Part shown: positions 1 through 6,471 of the stretch, one piece after another | Layout of the letters: the number at the start of each line of letters is the position of its first letter | How positions within the stretch are numbered: position 1 is the stretch's first letter | NCBI GenBank assembly: GCA_902489575.1 | Contig: CABUAQ010000054.1 | Coordinates: 1-12,713, forward strand | Length of the DNA stretch: 12,713 nt | DNA from: an uncultured bacterium | GTDB taxonomy: Bacteria > Cyanobacteriota > Vampirovibrionia > Gastranaerophilales > Gastranaerophilaceae | Reading direction: 5' to 3' | The notes under the pieces: generated by a model | The model's input: only the letters and a program-made list of their open reading frames with translations | What the model was told of the DNA's origin: nothing | Database searches by the model: none | Program-made: the position numbers and the translations under genes

Positions 1-1
1 C

Positions 2-49
2 CGAGTAGTTTTTGACGATTATGCCCGAGAGGCTGGTGAGCGCTTTTAA
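2..49 (+). CDS. 3' end of an upstream ORF (partial)
   Basis: The frame is open from the left edge and ends at a TAA at 47-49, encoding RVVFDDYAREAGERF. The composition (acidic, no rare-looking residues) is that of an ordinary protein C-terminus, but 15 residues are too few to identify a family. It could equally be a chance open stretch. No terminator follows it before the next gene, so if real it may be co-transcribed with the gene at 101. Confidence 0.3.
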   Translation, partial: RVVFDDYAREAGERF

Positions 50-100
50 AGTTAGTGTCTGTGAGCCGTTGCGAAAGCAAATAAGCAGATATTGGTTTTT

Positions 101-835
101 ATGAAAAGACTGTCTGTTGACGAGAAAAACATCTGTGTGAATCTTGAAATGGATGTGACCGGCGTGGTGGAGTATTCCTCAAGGTATTATTGGGGGACAA
201 ATCCCCGGAACGACCGTTATCAGGTTTTGTTTCAGGTCGGAGGGCTGTTTTTTGAATATTCCCGCTGGGGGAGTTATTCGGGAACGGGAACCAGCCTTTA
301 TGAGATTAGCGAAGAGGCATATCGGAAGGCGATTGTTCAAAATGAGCAGAAAGTTCCGGGCGGAACATTCGATGACGGCAAAACGCTTTATTCGCTGGTT
401 AAAACGGCAAAAAAGCATTTGAACGAAACCGTGGGATATGCTTTCTGTCATGTTAAGTCTCCGTCTCCGGTCAAAGCGGCCATGCAGAAAGCCCTTTGTG
501 CCGAAAAAGCCAGAATCAAGGCTGAAAATATCAAAATTGACCGGGCCAATCAGAAGTATGCGCGCAAATGCGGTTCATTGGCTCGCAAATGGGGTCTTGC
601 TTTTGAAAATGTTCTGGCAATCGGAGCCGATGAGGCGAAGCTGAAAAACTTTATTCTTTCGTTGGCTGAAGCCAGAGAAAGACTGAAAGAAATGGATGCA
701 CAATCCGCCGCGGAGATAAAGCATGAGTTGCTTTCCTGCGGCAGGGCAAGGAAGAAAGCGGCGATCGACAAGCTTGGCATTTATATTGCCGATGCTGATC
801 CAAACCGCCTTTCTTTTGATGAACTGTTTGTTTGA
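101..835 (+). CDS. Hypothetical protein, 244 aa, no recognised family
   Basis: I do not recognise this protein. The ATG at 101 is preferred over an in-frame TTG at 92; neither has a strong Shine-Dalgarno, and the frame is closed upstream by a TGA at 62-64. The N-terminal ~110 residues are rich in aromatic residues and glycine (for example SSRYYWGTNPRNDRYQ and FFEYSRWGSYSGTG) and look like a small beta-rich domain. From about residue 125 to 225 the chain is Ala/Lys/Glu/Arg-rich and probably helical or coiled-coil. There is no signal peptide, membrane segment or obvious catalytic motif, so it is probably cytoplasmic. Codon use is that of the GC-richer left half of the window. It ends 47 bp from the stop of the convergent pyrophosphatase-kinase gene, sharing a terminator with it. 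It shows no functional link to the glycan locus. Confidence 0.7.
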   Translation: MKRLSVDEKNICVNLEMDVTGVVEYSSRYYWGTNPRNDRYQVLFQVGGLFFEYSRWGSYSGTGTSLYEISEEAYRKAIVQNEQKVPGGTFDDGKTLYSLVKTAKKHLNETVGYAFCHVKSPSPVKAAMQKALCAEKARIKAENIKIDRANQKYARKCGSLARKWGLAFENVLAIGADEAKLKNFILSLAEARERLKEMDAQSAAEIKHELLSCGRARKKAAIDKLGIYIADADPNRLSFDELFV

Positions 836-846
836 GTGCCGAACAG

Positions 847-884
847 AAAAGAAAACCCCGGAAGCAAGTCCGGGGTTTTCTTTT
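847..884. terminator. Bidirectional intrinsic terminator between convergent genes
   Basis: A perfect 15-bp inverted repeat pairs 847-861 with 870-884 across an 8-nt loop. Its core is AACCCCGG...CCGGGGTT and it is flanked by A-runs on the left and T-runs on the right, so it carries a U-tract in both directions. It lies between the stop of the hypothetical gene (835) and the stop of the minus-strand gene (883-885), overlapping the latter's stop codon. Confidence 0.93.
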
Positions 885-1707
885 AGTCTGAAAGGGGGTG
901 TGAAGAAATAAAGACAGCCGGATAATTTTCTTCTTCGCTCAGCGGTTCATATTGTTGTAGAAGTATGTTAAAAGCGTTTTCGTCAATAAAAAGCTCATTT
1001 AAATTGTCGGCATTCCTCTTTAAGACGCGTTCTTTGGCCGTATTCAGGTCGCAGCGAAGAACGTGGAAACAAACCTCCGGCGTCAGCTGACGGGCCCAGC
1101 GGTAATAGGCCTGCCGTTTTTTCTTGCTCCAGAAGCCATAGTCTAAGATGACATTGTGTCCCCGGCTTATTTCTGCTGCAGCATCGCGGCGGATTTCCTT
1201 GTCTATCAGTTTATATTTTTCAGGAAAGTCTTCGGGGCTTCTGCCGTAACGGGCGCACATTATTTCATCATGTGTGAAACGGACGGCAGGCAATTCCTGT
1301 TCCAGTCGTTTGGCATAAGTCGTTTTACCGAAACCGATAAAACCGCAGATTAAGTGAATGGCCGGAATTTTTCTGATAATGATATGTTTAAACCATTTTT
1401 CCTGAAAAGCGGTTTGTGTTTCAATTTCCAAATCTGATATTTCGTCCTCTTGCGGAATAATAACCAGTTTGTCGTCGTTATCATCGGTGCGGTGAATGAC
1501 GGCGGTACATTTTCCGGTATAGTTTTGCAACGGCCGGTCGATATTAAGAACATAAGCGTCAATTTCTTCGCCGTCTCCGGAAACGGTACCGGGGAGAAAA
1601 CCGTAATTTGCTTTATATACAAAGCCATGTTTGGGATGGCGGCTTCCGAGAGGGCGATCCATAGTGACGGAGACAGTTTTTCCGAGATATTTTAGGGCTG
1701 GCAGCAT
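883..1707 (-). CDS. Inorganic pyrophosphatase-like domain fused to AAA/P-loop kinase domain
   Basis: The protein has 274 aa. The start is the ATG at 1707, chosen because AAAGAGGA lies just upstream of it on the minus strand; a longer frame reaching 1788 begins with GTG and adds no conserved sequence. Residues 1-112 resemble family I soluble pyrophosphatases. NYGFLPGT (34-41) corresponds to the NYGY motif. DGEEID (45-50) aligns with the DGDPxD metal-binding motif, keeping Asp45 and Asp50 with Glu replacing the middle Asp. DDKLV (78-82) matches the third Asp/Lys region. Residues 117-270 form a small ATP-binding kinase-like domain with a Walker A motif GFIGFGKTT (122-130), HDE at 146-148 and ILDYGFW (187-193), as in AAA_33/zeta-toxin-like and polynucleotide-kinase-like proteins. 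I infer a cytoplasmic enzyme coupling nucleotide or metabolite phosphorylation with diphosphate hydrolysis; the substrate is unknown. It is divergent from the glycan operon. Confidence 0.88.
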   Translation of the reverse strand: MLPALKYLGKTVSVTMDRPLGSRHPKHGFVYKANYGFLPGTVSGDGEEIDAYVLNIDRPLQNYTGKCTAVIHRTDDNDDKLVIIPQEDEISDLEIETQTAFQEKWFKHIIIRKIPAIHLICGFIGFGKTTYAKRLEQELPAVRFTHDEIMCARYGRSPEDFPEKYKLIDKEIRRDAAAEISRGHNVILDYGFWSKKKRQAYYRWARQLTPEVCFHVLRCDLNTAKERVLKRNADNLNELFIDENAFNILLQQYEPLSEEENYPAVFISSHPLSD

Positions 1708-1738
1708 GTTTCCTCTTTGAGCGAGACAATTGAAGAGT

Positions 1739-1766
1739 ATTTTATCTGTCTTTAAGAGGAAAACAA
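1739..1766 (-). promoter_or_regulatory. Candidate sigma70 promoter for the pyrophosphatase-kinase gene
   Basis: On the minus strand TTGTTT (plus 1761-1766) is followed after 16 bp by TAAAAT (plus 1739-1744). The -10 matches 5 of 6 consensus bases, but the -35 only 3. Transcription would begin near 1731, about 24 nt before the ATG at 1707, leaving room for the visible ribosome binding site. This is an eye-level match and not a scored prediction. Confidence 0.35.
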
Positions 1767-1793
1767 GTGTTTTTATAAATAATTGCACGAAGG

Positions 1794-1829
1794 AACAGGA
1801 TCTCCGATATATGAGGTTCTGTTTTTTTT
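1794..1829 (+). terminator. Plus-strand intrinsic terminator upstream of the glycan operon
   Basis: AACAGGATCTC (1794-1804) pairs with GAGGTTCTGTT (1813-1823) as an 11-bp stem including two G-U pairs, with an 8-nt loop, and runs into eight consecutive T (1822-1829). It acts only on the plus strand. No plus-strand gene lies between 884 and 1794, so it either insulates the operon from antisense readthrough, ends a small RNA, or attenuates a promoter located further left. Confidence 0.72.
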
Positions 1830-1852
1830 ATGTGAAAAGCTGAAATTATATA

Positions 1853-1881
1853 TTGATATAATAAATAAAGTCGGATATTAT
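1853..1881 (+). promoter_or_regulatory. Promoter P1 of the glycan operon
   Basis: TTGATA (1853-1858) and TATTAT (1876-1881) are separated by exactly 17 bp, each matching 5 of 6 sigma70 consensus bases. The expected start is near 1888. The -10 lies inside the first copy of the tandem repeat (1871-1911). A dyad CTGTCC(1882-1887)/GGACGG(1897-1902) straddles the expected start and could be an operator. Confidence 0.6.
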
Positions 1882-1920
1882 CTGTCCAAAACGAACGGAC
1901 GGAAAGCTCTACTGTACACA

Positions 1921-1942
1921 ATTTCAACTTTAATGTTGAAAT
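1921..1942. repeat. Perfect inverted repeat over the P2 -35 region
   Basis: ATTTCAAC (1921-1928) and GTTGAAAT (1935-1942) form an 8-bp perfect dyad with a 6-bp centre (TTTAAT). It lies between the two promoter repeats and its right arm contains the P2 -35 hexamer, so it is a plausible regulator-binding site or, in P1 transcripts, a hairpin. There is no T-tract after it, so it is not a terminator. Confidence 0.6.
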
Positions 1943-1964
1943 ATAAAAGCGGGTCGGGTATTAT
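1936..1964 (+). promoter_or_regulatory. Promoter P2 of the glycan operon
   Basis: TTGAAA (1936-1941) and TATTAT (1959-1964) are again separated by exactly 17 bp, with the -10 lying inside the second repeat copy. The expected start is near 1971, giving a leader of about 126 nt before the uxs ATG. The -35 lies in the right arm of the perfect inverted repeat at 1921-1942. The same architecture occurring twice makes it unlikely that either promoter is a chance match. Confidence 0.6.
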
Positions 1965-1980
1965 CTGTCCAAATATATAT

Positions 1981-2067
1981 GGACGGGAAGCTCTATACTA
2001 TGTCCAGAAAGTCTATTTTAAAGGTGTGGAGAGTCGCTGTATCCGGCGGCCGTTCAACTTCCCGTCC
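1981..2067 (+). promoter_or_regulatory. Putative structured 5' leader RNA with three-helix junction
   Basis: Three helices nest without conflict. Helix I is a perfect 10-bp pairing of GGACGGGAAG (1981-1990) with CTTCCCGTCC (2058-2067). Helix II pairs CTCTATAC (1991-1998) with GTGTGGAG (2024-2031), 8 bp with two G-U pairs. Helix III pairs 2033-2039 with 2044-2050 around a TATC loop. The closing helix ends 29 nt before the uxs ATG, and the ribosome binding site (GAGGA near 2089-2093) lies just outside it. I could not match it to a riboswitch class I know. The left strand of helix I can alternatively pair with CTGTCC (1965-1970), which would be present only in transcripts from P1. Whether it senses anything is unknown. 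Confidence 0.5.
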
Positions 2068-2096
2068 TCTTTGTTAATGTTTGACTGTGAGGATAA

Positions 2097-3062
2097 ATGA
2101 ATACAATATTGGTAACCGGAGGGACAGGTTTTTTAGGTTCTAATTTATGTAGCAGGCTAATCAGCGAAGGTAACAGGGTTATTTGTGTTGATAATAATTA
2201 TACCGGTCGCTTACATAATATTGTTGGGATTGTCAATCATCCGAATTTCCGTTTCATTGAGCATGATATTTGTGAGCCTTTGAATGTTAATGATGAAAAA
2301 ATAGACCAGATTTACAATCTGGCATGTCCGGCTTCTCCTCCCGCTTATCAAGGTAATTATTCAATAAAAACGACTAAGACTTGTGTGTTTGGTGCGATAA
2401 ATATGCTTGAACTGGCTAAAAAGCATAATGCTACTATTTTGCAAGCGTCTACTTCCGAGGTTTATGGCGAGCCTTTGGTCCATCCGCAAATTGAAAGCTA
2501 TCGAGGCAATGTAAATCCTATTGGAATACGCGCTTGCTATGATGAAGGTAAACGTTGTGCGGAAAGTTTGTTCTTTGATTATTGCCGCCACGAAGGTGTA
2601 GATATTAAAGTTATTCGTATTTTTAATACGTACGGACCTAACATGGATCCTAATGACGGACGCGTTGTTTCAAATTTTATCTGCCAGGCTTTGAGCGGGC
2701 AAGATATCACCGTTTATGGAGATGGCGCCCAAACACGTTCATTTTGCTATGTTGATGACTTAATTGAAGCCATGATTCGTATGATGAACTCAGAGAAAGG
2801 TTTTACAGGTCCGGTTAACACCGGAAACCCCGGAGAATTTACGATTAAGGAGCTGGCGGAAAAGGTTGTGGCTAAAATCGGCGGCAGTTCGAAGGTCGTG
2901 TATAAAGATTTACCCAAAGACGACCCCACTCAAAGAAGGCCGGATATTACACTAGCCAAAACAAAACTGAATTGGGAACCGCACATTCAGTTGGATGAAG
3001 GTTTAGACAAGACCATAGAATATTTCAAAACTCAAATCAATTTATTTAAGAAAGCGGAGTAA
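2097..3062 (+). CDS. uxs: UDP-glucuronate decarboxylase (UDP-xylose synthase)
   Basis: The protein has 321 aa, the usual size of soluble bacterial UXS without the membrane anchor of eukaryotic forms. It converts UDP-glucuronate to UDP-xylose with loss of CO2 in the cytoplasm using bound NAD. It is an extended short-chain dehydrogenase: Rossmann motif GGTGFLGS at residues 8-15, the UXS-typical NLACPASPPAYQ, STSEVYG, and the catalytic pair in YDEGK (Tyr148, Lys152), followed by RIFNTYGPNMDPNDGRVVS, a strong UXS signature. The ATG at 2097 is preceded by GAGGATAA. It is the first gene after the tandem promoters and leader RNA, and lies 5 bp before ugd, which makes its substrate; in the pathway the gene order is therefore reversed. 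Related dTDP-glucose dehydratases are a less likely alternative because of the PASPP and NTYGP motifs. Confidence 0.95.
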   Translation: MNTILVTGGTGFLGSNLCSRLISEGNRVICVDNNYTGRLHNIVGIVNHPNFRFIEHDICEPLNVNDEKIDQIYNLACPASPPAYQGNYSIKTTKTCVFGAINMLELAKKHNATILQASTSEVYGEPLVHPQIESYRGNVNPIGIRACYDEGKRCAESLFFDYCRHEGVDIKVIRIFNTYGPNMDPNDGRVVSNFICQALSGQDITVYGDGAQTRSFCYVDDLIEAMIRMMNSEKGFTGPVNTGNPGEFTIKELAEKVVAKIGGSSKVVYKDLPKDDPTQRRPDITLAKTKLNWEPHIQLDEGLDKTIEYFKTQINLFKKAE

Positions 3063-3067
3063 TAAAA

Positions 3068-4366
3068 ATGAAAGTAGGAATAATTGGCACCGGTTATGTA
3101 GGATTACCGACGGGCGTCGGCTTGGCGGAGTTAGGCAATCAGGTAACCTGTATTGACCGAGAACCAAGTAAGATTGAGGCTCTGCAAGCCGGAAAAATTA
3201 CTCTGTATGAAGACGGTTTGGAAGAACTGTTTCACAAAAATGTTAAAGCCGGACGGATTAAATTTACCACCTCTATGAAAGAGGGCGTTTCCTCTGCGGA
3301 TTTGGTTATTATAGCGGTAGGGACACCGCCGCATCCGGTGACCAAAGAAGCGGACATGAAGTACATTCATGCCGCGGCGACAGAGTTGGCCGAGCATTTG
3401 CAGGGTTATACTGTCGTGGCAACCAAATCGACGGTTCCGGTTGGGACGGGGGATGATGTAGAGGCCTTGATATCAAAGAAAAATCCGTTTGCCGATTTTG
3501 ACGTTGTTTCTCTGCCGGAATTTTTGCGCGAGGGTTTTGCCGTACATGACTTCTTTCATCCCGACCGGATTGTTGTCGGAGCTAATACGGAGAAGGCTAA
3601 GGCGGTTATCAAAGAGCTTTATAAGCCGTTTGAAGGCAAAACCAATATGCTGTTTGTCAAGCGTCGTTCAAGCGAAACCATTAAGTATGCATCCAACGCC
3701 TTTCTGGCGATTAAAATCCATTACATTAACGAAATGGCGAATTTTTGTGAAAAAAGCGGAGCCGATATTTCTGAAGTGGCTCAGGGAATGGGGCTTGATA
3801 CGCGTATCGGCAACCGCTTTTTGAATCCGGGGCCGGGATATGGCGGGAGCTGCTTCCCGAAAGATACCATGGCGATGGCTTATATGGCACGCCAGAATGA
3901 GGTTGAGATGAGCCTGATAACAGCGGCAATCAAAGGAAATGCCGAGCGCAAAAAGCAGATGGCGGGGCGGATATTGGATAAGGTCAAAGACGTTAAGAAT
4001 CCGAAGATTGCCGTGCTTGGTTTGGCTTTTAAAGACGGAACGGATGACTGCCGCGAAAGTCCGGCAATGGATATTGTCGGCGAATTGTTGCTGCAGGGAG
4101 CAGATATTACGGCGTATGACCCCAAAGCCATGGGGACGGCCTGCGGTTTGCTGGGGAATAAAATCAGCTATGCCGATGATATGTATGCCTGCTTAAAAGA
4201 TGCGGATGTTTTGGCGATACTTACCGAGTGGAACGAATTTAAAGCGCTTGATTTGGTACAGGCAGCACATTTGATGCGCCATAAACAAATCGTAGATTGC
4301 CGCAATTTGATAAATGCGGAACAAGCAGCTGCCAATGGTTTTGATTATCAGGGTATTGGAAAATAA
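3068..4366 (+). CDS. ugd: UDP-glucose 6-dehydrogenase
   Basis: The protein has 432 aa, full length for the family. It oxidises UDP-glucose to UDP-glucuronate with two NAD. The N-terminal NAD-binding motif GIIGTGYVGL lies at residues 4-13, followed by VGTPP and STVPVGT. The central helix carries Lys216 in NAFLAIKIHYINE, and the catalytic Cys262 sits in GPGYGGSCFPKDT. The C-terminal UDP-binding domain follows (AVLGLAFKDGTDDCRESPA). All key residues are present. GGAG overlaps the end of uxs and serves the ATG at 3068. The gene is noticeably GC-richer than everything downstream of about 5340 and matches the left-flank style, suggesting it belongs to the older part of the locus. UDP-GlcA can feed uxs or be used directly in the polymer. 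A mannose or N-acetyl-hexosamine dehydrogenase paralogue is possible but less likely next to uxs. Confidence 0.95.
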   Translation: MKVGIIGTGYVGLPTGVGLAELGNQVTCIDREPSKIEALQAGKITLYEDGLEELFHKNVKAGRIKFTTSMKEGVSSADLVIIAVGTPPHPVTKEADMKYIHAAATELAEHLQGYTVVATKSTVPVGTGDDVEALISKKNPFADFDVVSLPEFLREGFAVHDFFHPDRIVVGANTEKAKAVIKELYKPFEGKTNMLFVKRRSSETIKYASNAFLAIKIHYINEMANFCEKSGADISEVAQGMGLDTRIGNRFLNPGPGYGGSCFPKDTMAMAYMARQNEVEMSLITAAIKGNAERKKQMAGRILDKVKDVKNPKIAVLGLAFKDGTDDCRESPAMDIVGELLLQGADITAYDPKAMGTACGLLGNKISYADDMYACLKDADVLAILTEWNEFKALDLVQAAHLMRHKQIVDCRNLINAEQAAANGFDYQGIGK

Positions 4367-4367
4367 T

Positions 4368-5342
4368 ATGAAAAATATTTTGGTTATGGGTGGAGCCGGC
4401 TATATCGGCTCCCATACTGTTAGACACATGCTTGATAACAGCTATCAGGTAGTCGTTGCTGATAATTTAATATATGGCCATAGAGAAGCAATTGATAAAC
4501 GCGCAGTTTTTGAACATGCTGATTTGCTGGATACTTATTCTTTGCAACAAGTGTTTAATAAGCACAAGATTGATGCGGTGATCCATTTTGCTGCTTTTGC
4601 CTATGTTGGAGAAAGCGTCGGTGAACCGCAGAAATATTACTATAATAATGTTGTCGGTACGATTAACTTGCTGAATGCTATGTTGCAATATGGGGTTAAG
4701 AACATCGTTTTTTCAAGCACTTGTGCAACTTATGGCGAACCTAAATATACACCGATAGATGAGCAACACCCGCAAAACCCGATTAATCCTTATGGACGCA
4801 CTAAATTGATGATTGAGCAAATTTTTGCCGATTACGAGCGAGCTTATGGTTTGCACCATATTGCCTTGCGGTATTTCAATGCGGCCGGTTGTGCCTCTGA
4901 CGGTAGTATTGGCGAAAGCCACACGCCGGAAACCCATTTAATACCTTTGGTTTTGAAAGCCATTAGTTGCGAAAGAAAATCAATTAGTGTTTTTGGTACG
5001 GATTATGATACCCCGGACGGAACCTGTATTCGCGACTATATTCATGTTGAAGATTTGGCTTTGGCACATCGTTTGGCAGTTGAAAAACTGCAAGATTATA
5101 GAGGATGCATAAATCTAGGTACGGGTATCGGAACCAGTGTTAAAGAGATTATTTCGGCAGCAGAAGAAGTCAGTGGTAAGAAATGTCCGATTGAATATGG
5201 TGCCCGCCGCGCCGGAGACCCAGCCAGACTCTTTGCTGACAATCGCAAGGCTGAAGAGATATTAGGTTGGCAACCAAAATATACCAATATCAAAGACATT
5301 ATCCAAACCGCCTGGAATTGGGAAATTAATCGGAGATTTTAA
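4368..5342 (+). CDS. galE: UDP-glucose 4-epimerase (possible UDP-xylose 4-epimerase activity)
   Basis: The protein has 324 aa from the ATG at 4368, one base after the ugd stop. A longer in-frame extension into ugd (from 4314) is rejected because the Rossmann motif GGAGYIGSH (8-16) then sits in its normal place. It interconverts UDP-glucose and UDP-galactose using tightly bound NAD. SSTCATYG holds Thr118, NPYGRTK holds Tyr142 and Lys146, and the GalE-typical RYFNAAGC, SHTPETHLIPLVL and GTDYDTPDGTCIRDYIHVEDLA follow in order. UDP-galactose made here is the substrate of the next gene, glf. Because UDP-xylose is made two genes upstream, this enzyme may also epimerise UDP-xylose to UDP-arabinose, as a rhizobial relative (Uxe) does; motifs alone cannot tell. 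Confidence 0.94.
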   Translation: MKNILVMGGAGYIGSHTVRHMLDNSYQVVVADNLIYGHREAIDKRAVFEHADLLDTYSLQQVFNKHKIDAVIHFAAFAYVGESVGEPQKYYYNNVVGTINLLNAMLQYGVKNIVFSSTCATYGEPKYTPIDEQHPQNPINPYGRTKLMIEQIFADYERAYGLHHIALRYFNAAGCASDGSIGESHTPETHLIPLVLKAISCERKSISVFGTDYDTPDGTCIRDYIHVEDLALAHRLAVEKLQDYRGCINLGTGIGTSVKEIISAAEEVSGKKCPIEYGARRAGDPARLFADNRKAEEILGWQPKYTNIKDIIQTAWNWEINRRF

Positions 5343-5345
5343 GAT

Positions 5346-6470
5346 ATGAGAAAAGTCAAAAACTTAATTGTCGGATGTGGCTTGTCTGGGGTTGTGTTGG
5401 CAGAGCGGATTGCAGCAGAGCTCAAAGAAGAGGTGTTGATTATTGATAGGCGAGATCACATTGGTGGAAATATATATGATTACAAAGATGCCAAAACCGG
5501 AATTACCATTCACAAATATGGTCCACATGCTTTTCATACAAATAATAAACGAGTGTGGGATTATATTAATAAATTCACAAAGTTTTATCCTTTTAACTTA
5601 AAAGTTAGTGCTTTTATTGACGGACAAACTGTTCCTGTGCCATTTAATTTAAATTCTATTGATAAATTGTTTCCTAAATTTATGGCAGAAAGAATTGCGG
5701 AAAAGCTTGTAAAAAGATTTGGCTATGATGTAAAAGTTCCAATTCTGGATTTAAAACAAGAATCCGATGAAGATTTAAAATTCTTGGCTGATTTTGTTTA
5801 TAAAAACGTTTTTGAAGGCTATACAATTAAACAGTGGGGGTTAAAGCCCGAAGAAATTGACCCAACTGTTATGGCTCGTGTTCCTGTTTTTGTAGGCCGT
5901 GATGACAGATACTTTCAGGATATATATCAAGGTATTCCATGGAACGGTTATACTAAAATGGTGGAAACAATGCTGAAAAATCCATTAATAACTGTGCAAT
6001 TGAATACAGATTACAAAGATGTAAGGAATGATATTGTTGCCGAACGTGTGTTTTACACAGGTGCACTTGATGAATATTTTGACTATGCAGATGGTATGTT
6101 GCCGTATCGCAGTTTGTATTTTGATATACTCACCAAAAATGTTCCAAATGAGCAGCCAACTGCGACAATTAATTATTCAAAAAATTACGATTGGACCCGA
6201 GTTTGCGAGCATAGATATTTTCTGAACGAACATGCTGACGGTACTGTTTTGTCATACGAATACCCTCAGGCATTCGAAAATGGCAAAAACGAACGTTATT
6301 ACCCCATTGCGAACCCTGAAAATCAGATATTGTTTGAAAAATATATGGTACGTGCCAAAAAATTAAACAATGTGTATTTCTTGGGTCGTCTGGGTGATTA
6401 CAAGTATTACAACATGGATCAGACCATCGCTCGCGCACTGGAATTGTTTGATAATATAAAAGGAAACTAA
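5346..6470 (+). CDS. glf: UDP-galactopyranose mutase
   Basis: The protein has 374 aa, normal for bacterial UGM. This FAD enzyme contracts UDP-galactopyranose to UDP-galactofuranose, the donor for Galf residues, which are common in surface glycans. The dinucleotide-binding motif VGCGLSG lies at residues 9-15, followed by IDRRDHIGGNIYD, HKYGPHAFHTN, the substrate-loop region with WGLKPEEIDP, the GIPWNGYTKM motif, and the C-terminal GRLGDYKYYNMDQTI that contacts FAD and substrate. The start ATG follows the galE stop by 3 bp, with GGAG about 10 nt upstream. From this gene onward the sequence becomes markedly AT-rich. Its presence strongly predicts a galactofuranosyltransferase in the locus, possibly one of the downstream enzymes. 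Confidence 0.96.
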   Translation: MRKVKNLIVGCGLSGVVLAERIAAELKEEVLIIDRRDHIGGNIYDYKDAKTGITIHKYGPHAFHTNNKRVWDYINKFTKFYPFNLKVSAFIDGQTVPVPFNLNSIDKLFPKFMAERIAEKLVKRFGYDVKVPILDLKQESDEDLKFLADFVYKNVFEGYTIKQWGLKPEEIDPTVMARVPVFVGRDDRYFQDIYQGIPWNGYTKMVETMLKNPLITVQLNTDYKDVRNDIVAERVFYTGALDEYFDYADGMLPYRSLYFDILTKNVPNEQPTATINYSKNYDWTRVCEHRYFLNEHADGTVLSYEYPQAFENGKNERYYPIANPENQILFEKYMVRAKKLNNVYFLGRLGDYKYYNMDQTIARALELFDNIKGN

Positions 6471-6471
6471 A

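Larger units (their letters stand above)
1871..1995 (+). repeat. Tandem imperfect direct repeat carrying promoter -10 and dyad
   Basis: Two copies, 1871-1911 (41 bp) and 1954-1995 (42 bp), share the pattern TCGGRTATTATCTGTCC, then AAA plus 6-7 variable bases, then GGACGGRAAGCTCTA. Outside the variable centre they differ at only two positions. The centre differs in sequence and in length (9 versus 10 bases between the dyad arms CTGTCC and GGACGG). The 42 bp between the copies are not repeated. Confidence 0.85.

Noticed and set aside
1708..1788. N-terminal extension of the pyrophosphatase-kinase to GTG at 1788
   Set aside because: A good AGAGGA precedes the ATG at 1707, and the extra 27 residues are not part of the pyrophosphatase fold and cover the candidate promoter.
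1897..1911. GGACGGAAAGC resembling the GGGACGCAAAGCC segment of c-di-GMP-I (GEMM) riboswitches
   Set aside because: The rest of the GEMM consensus (tetraloop, tetraloop receptor, GGUAGCCGGGUUACC-like 3' part) is absent, so the likeness is limited to a short core.
2040..2056. GGCGG-containing stretch considered as an RfaH ops/JUMPstart element of capsule operons
   Set aside because: It diverges from the GGCGGTAGCGT consensus after five bases and forms part of a leader hairpin.
1783..2100. 105-codon open frame across the divergent intergenic region, overlapping the uxs start
   Set aside because: It begins at TTG without a ribosome binding site, crosses a terminator, two promoters and a repeat whose copies differ by a non-multiple of three in spacing, and has no protein-like motifs. 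Regulatory DNA explains the region better.
4314..4367. N-terminal extension of the galE frame into ugd
   Set aside because: It would overlap the conserved ugd C-terminus and displaces the Rossmann motif from the N-terminus; the ATG at 4368 fits the family.
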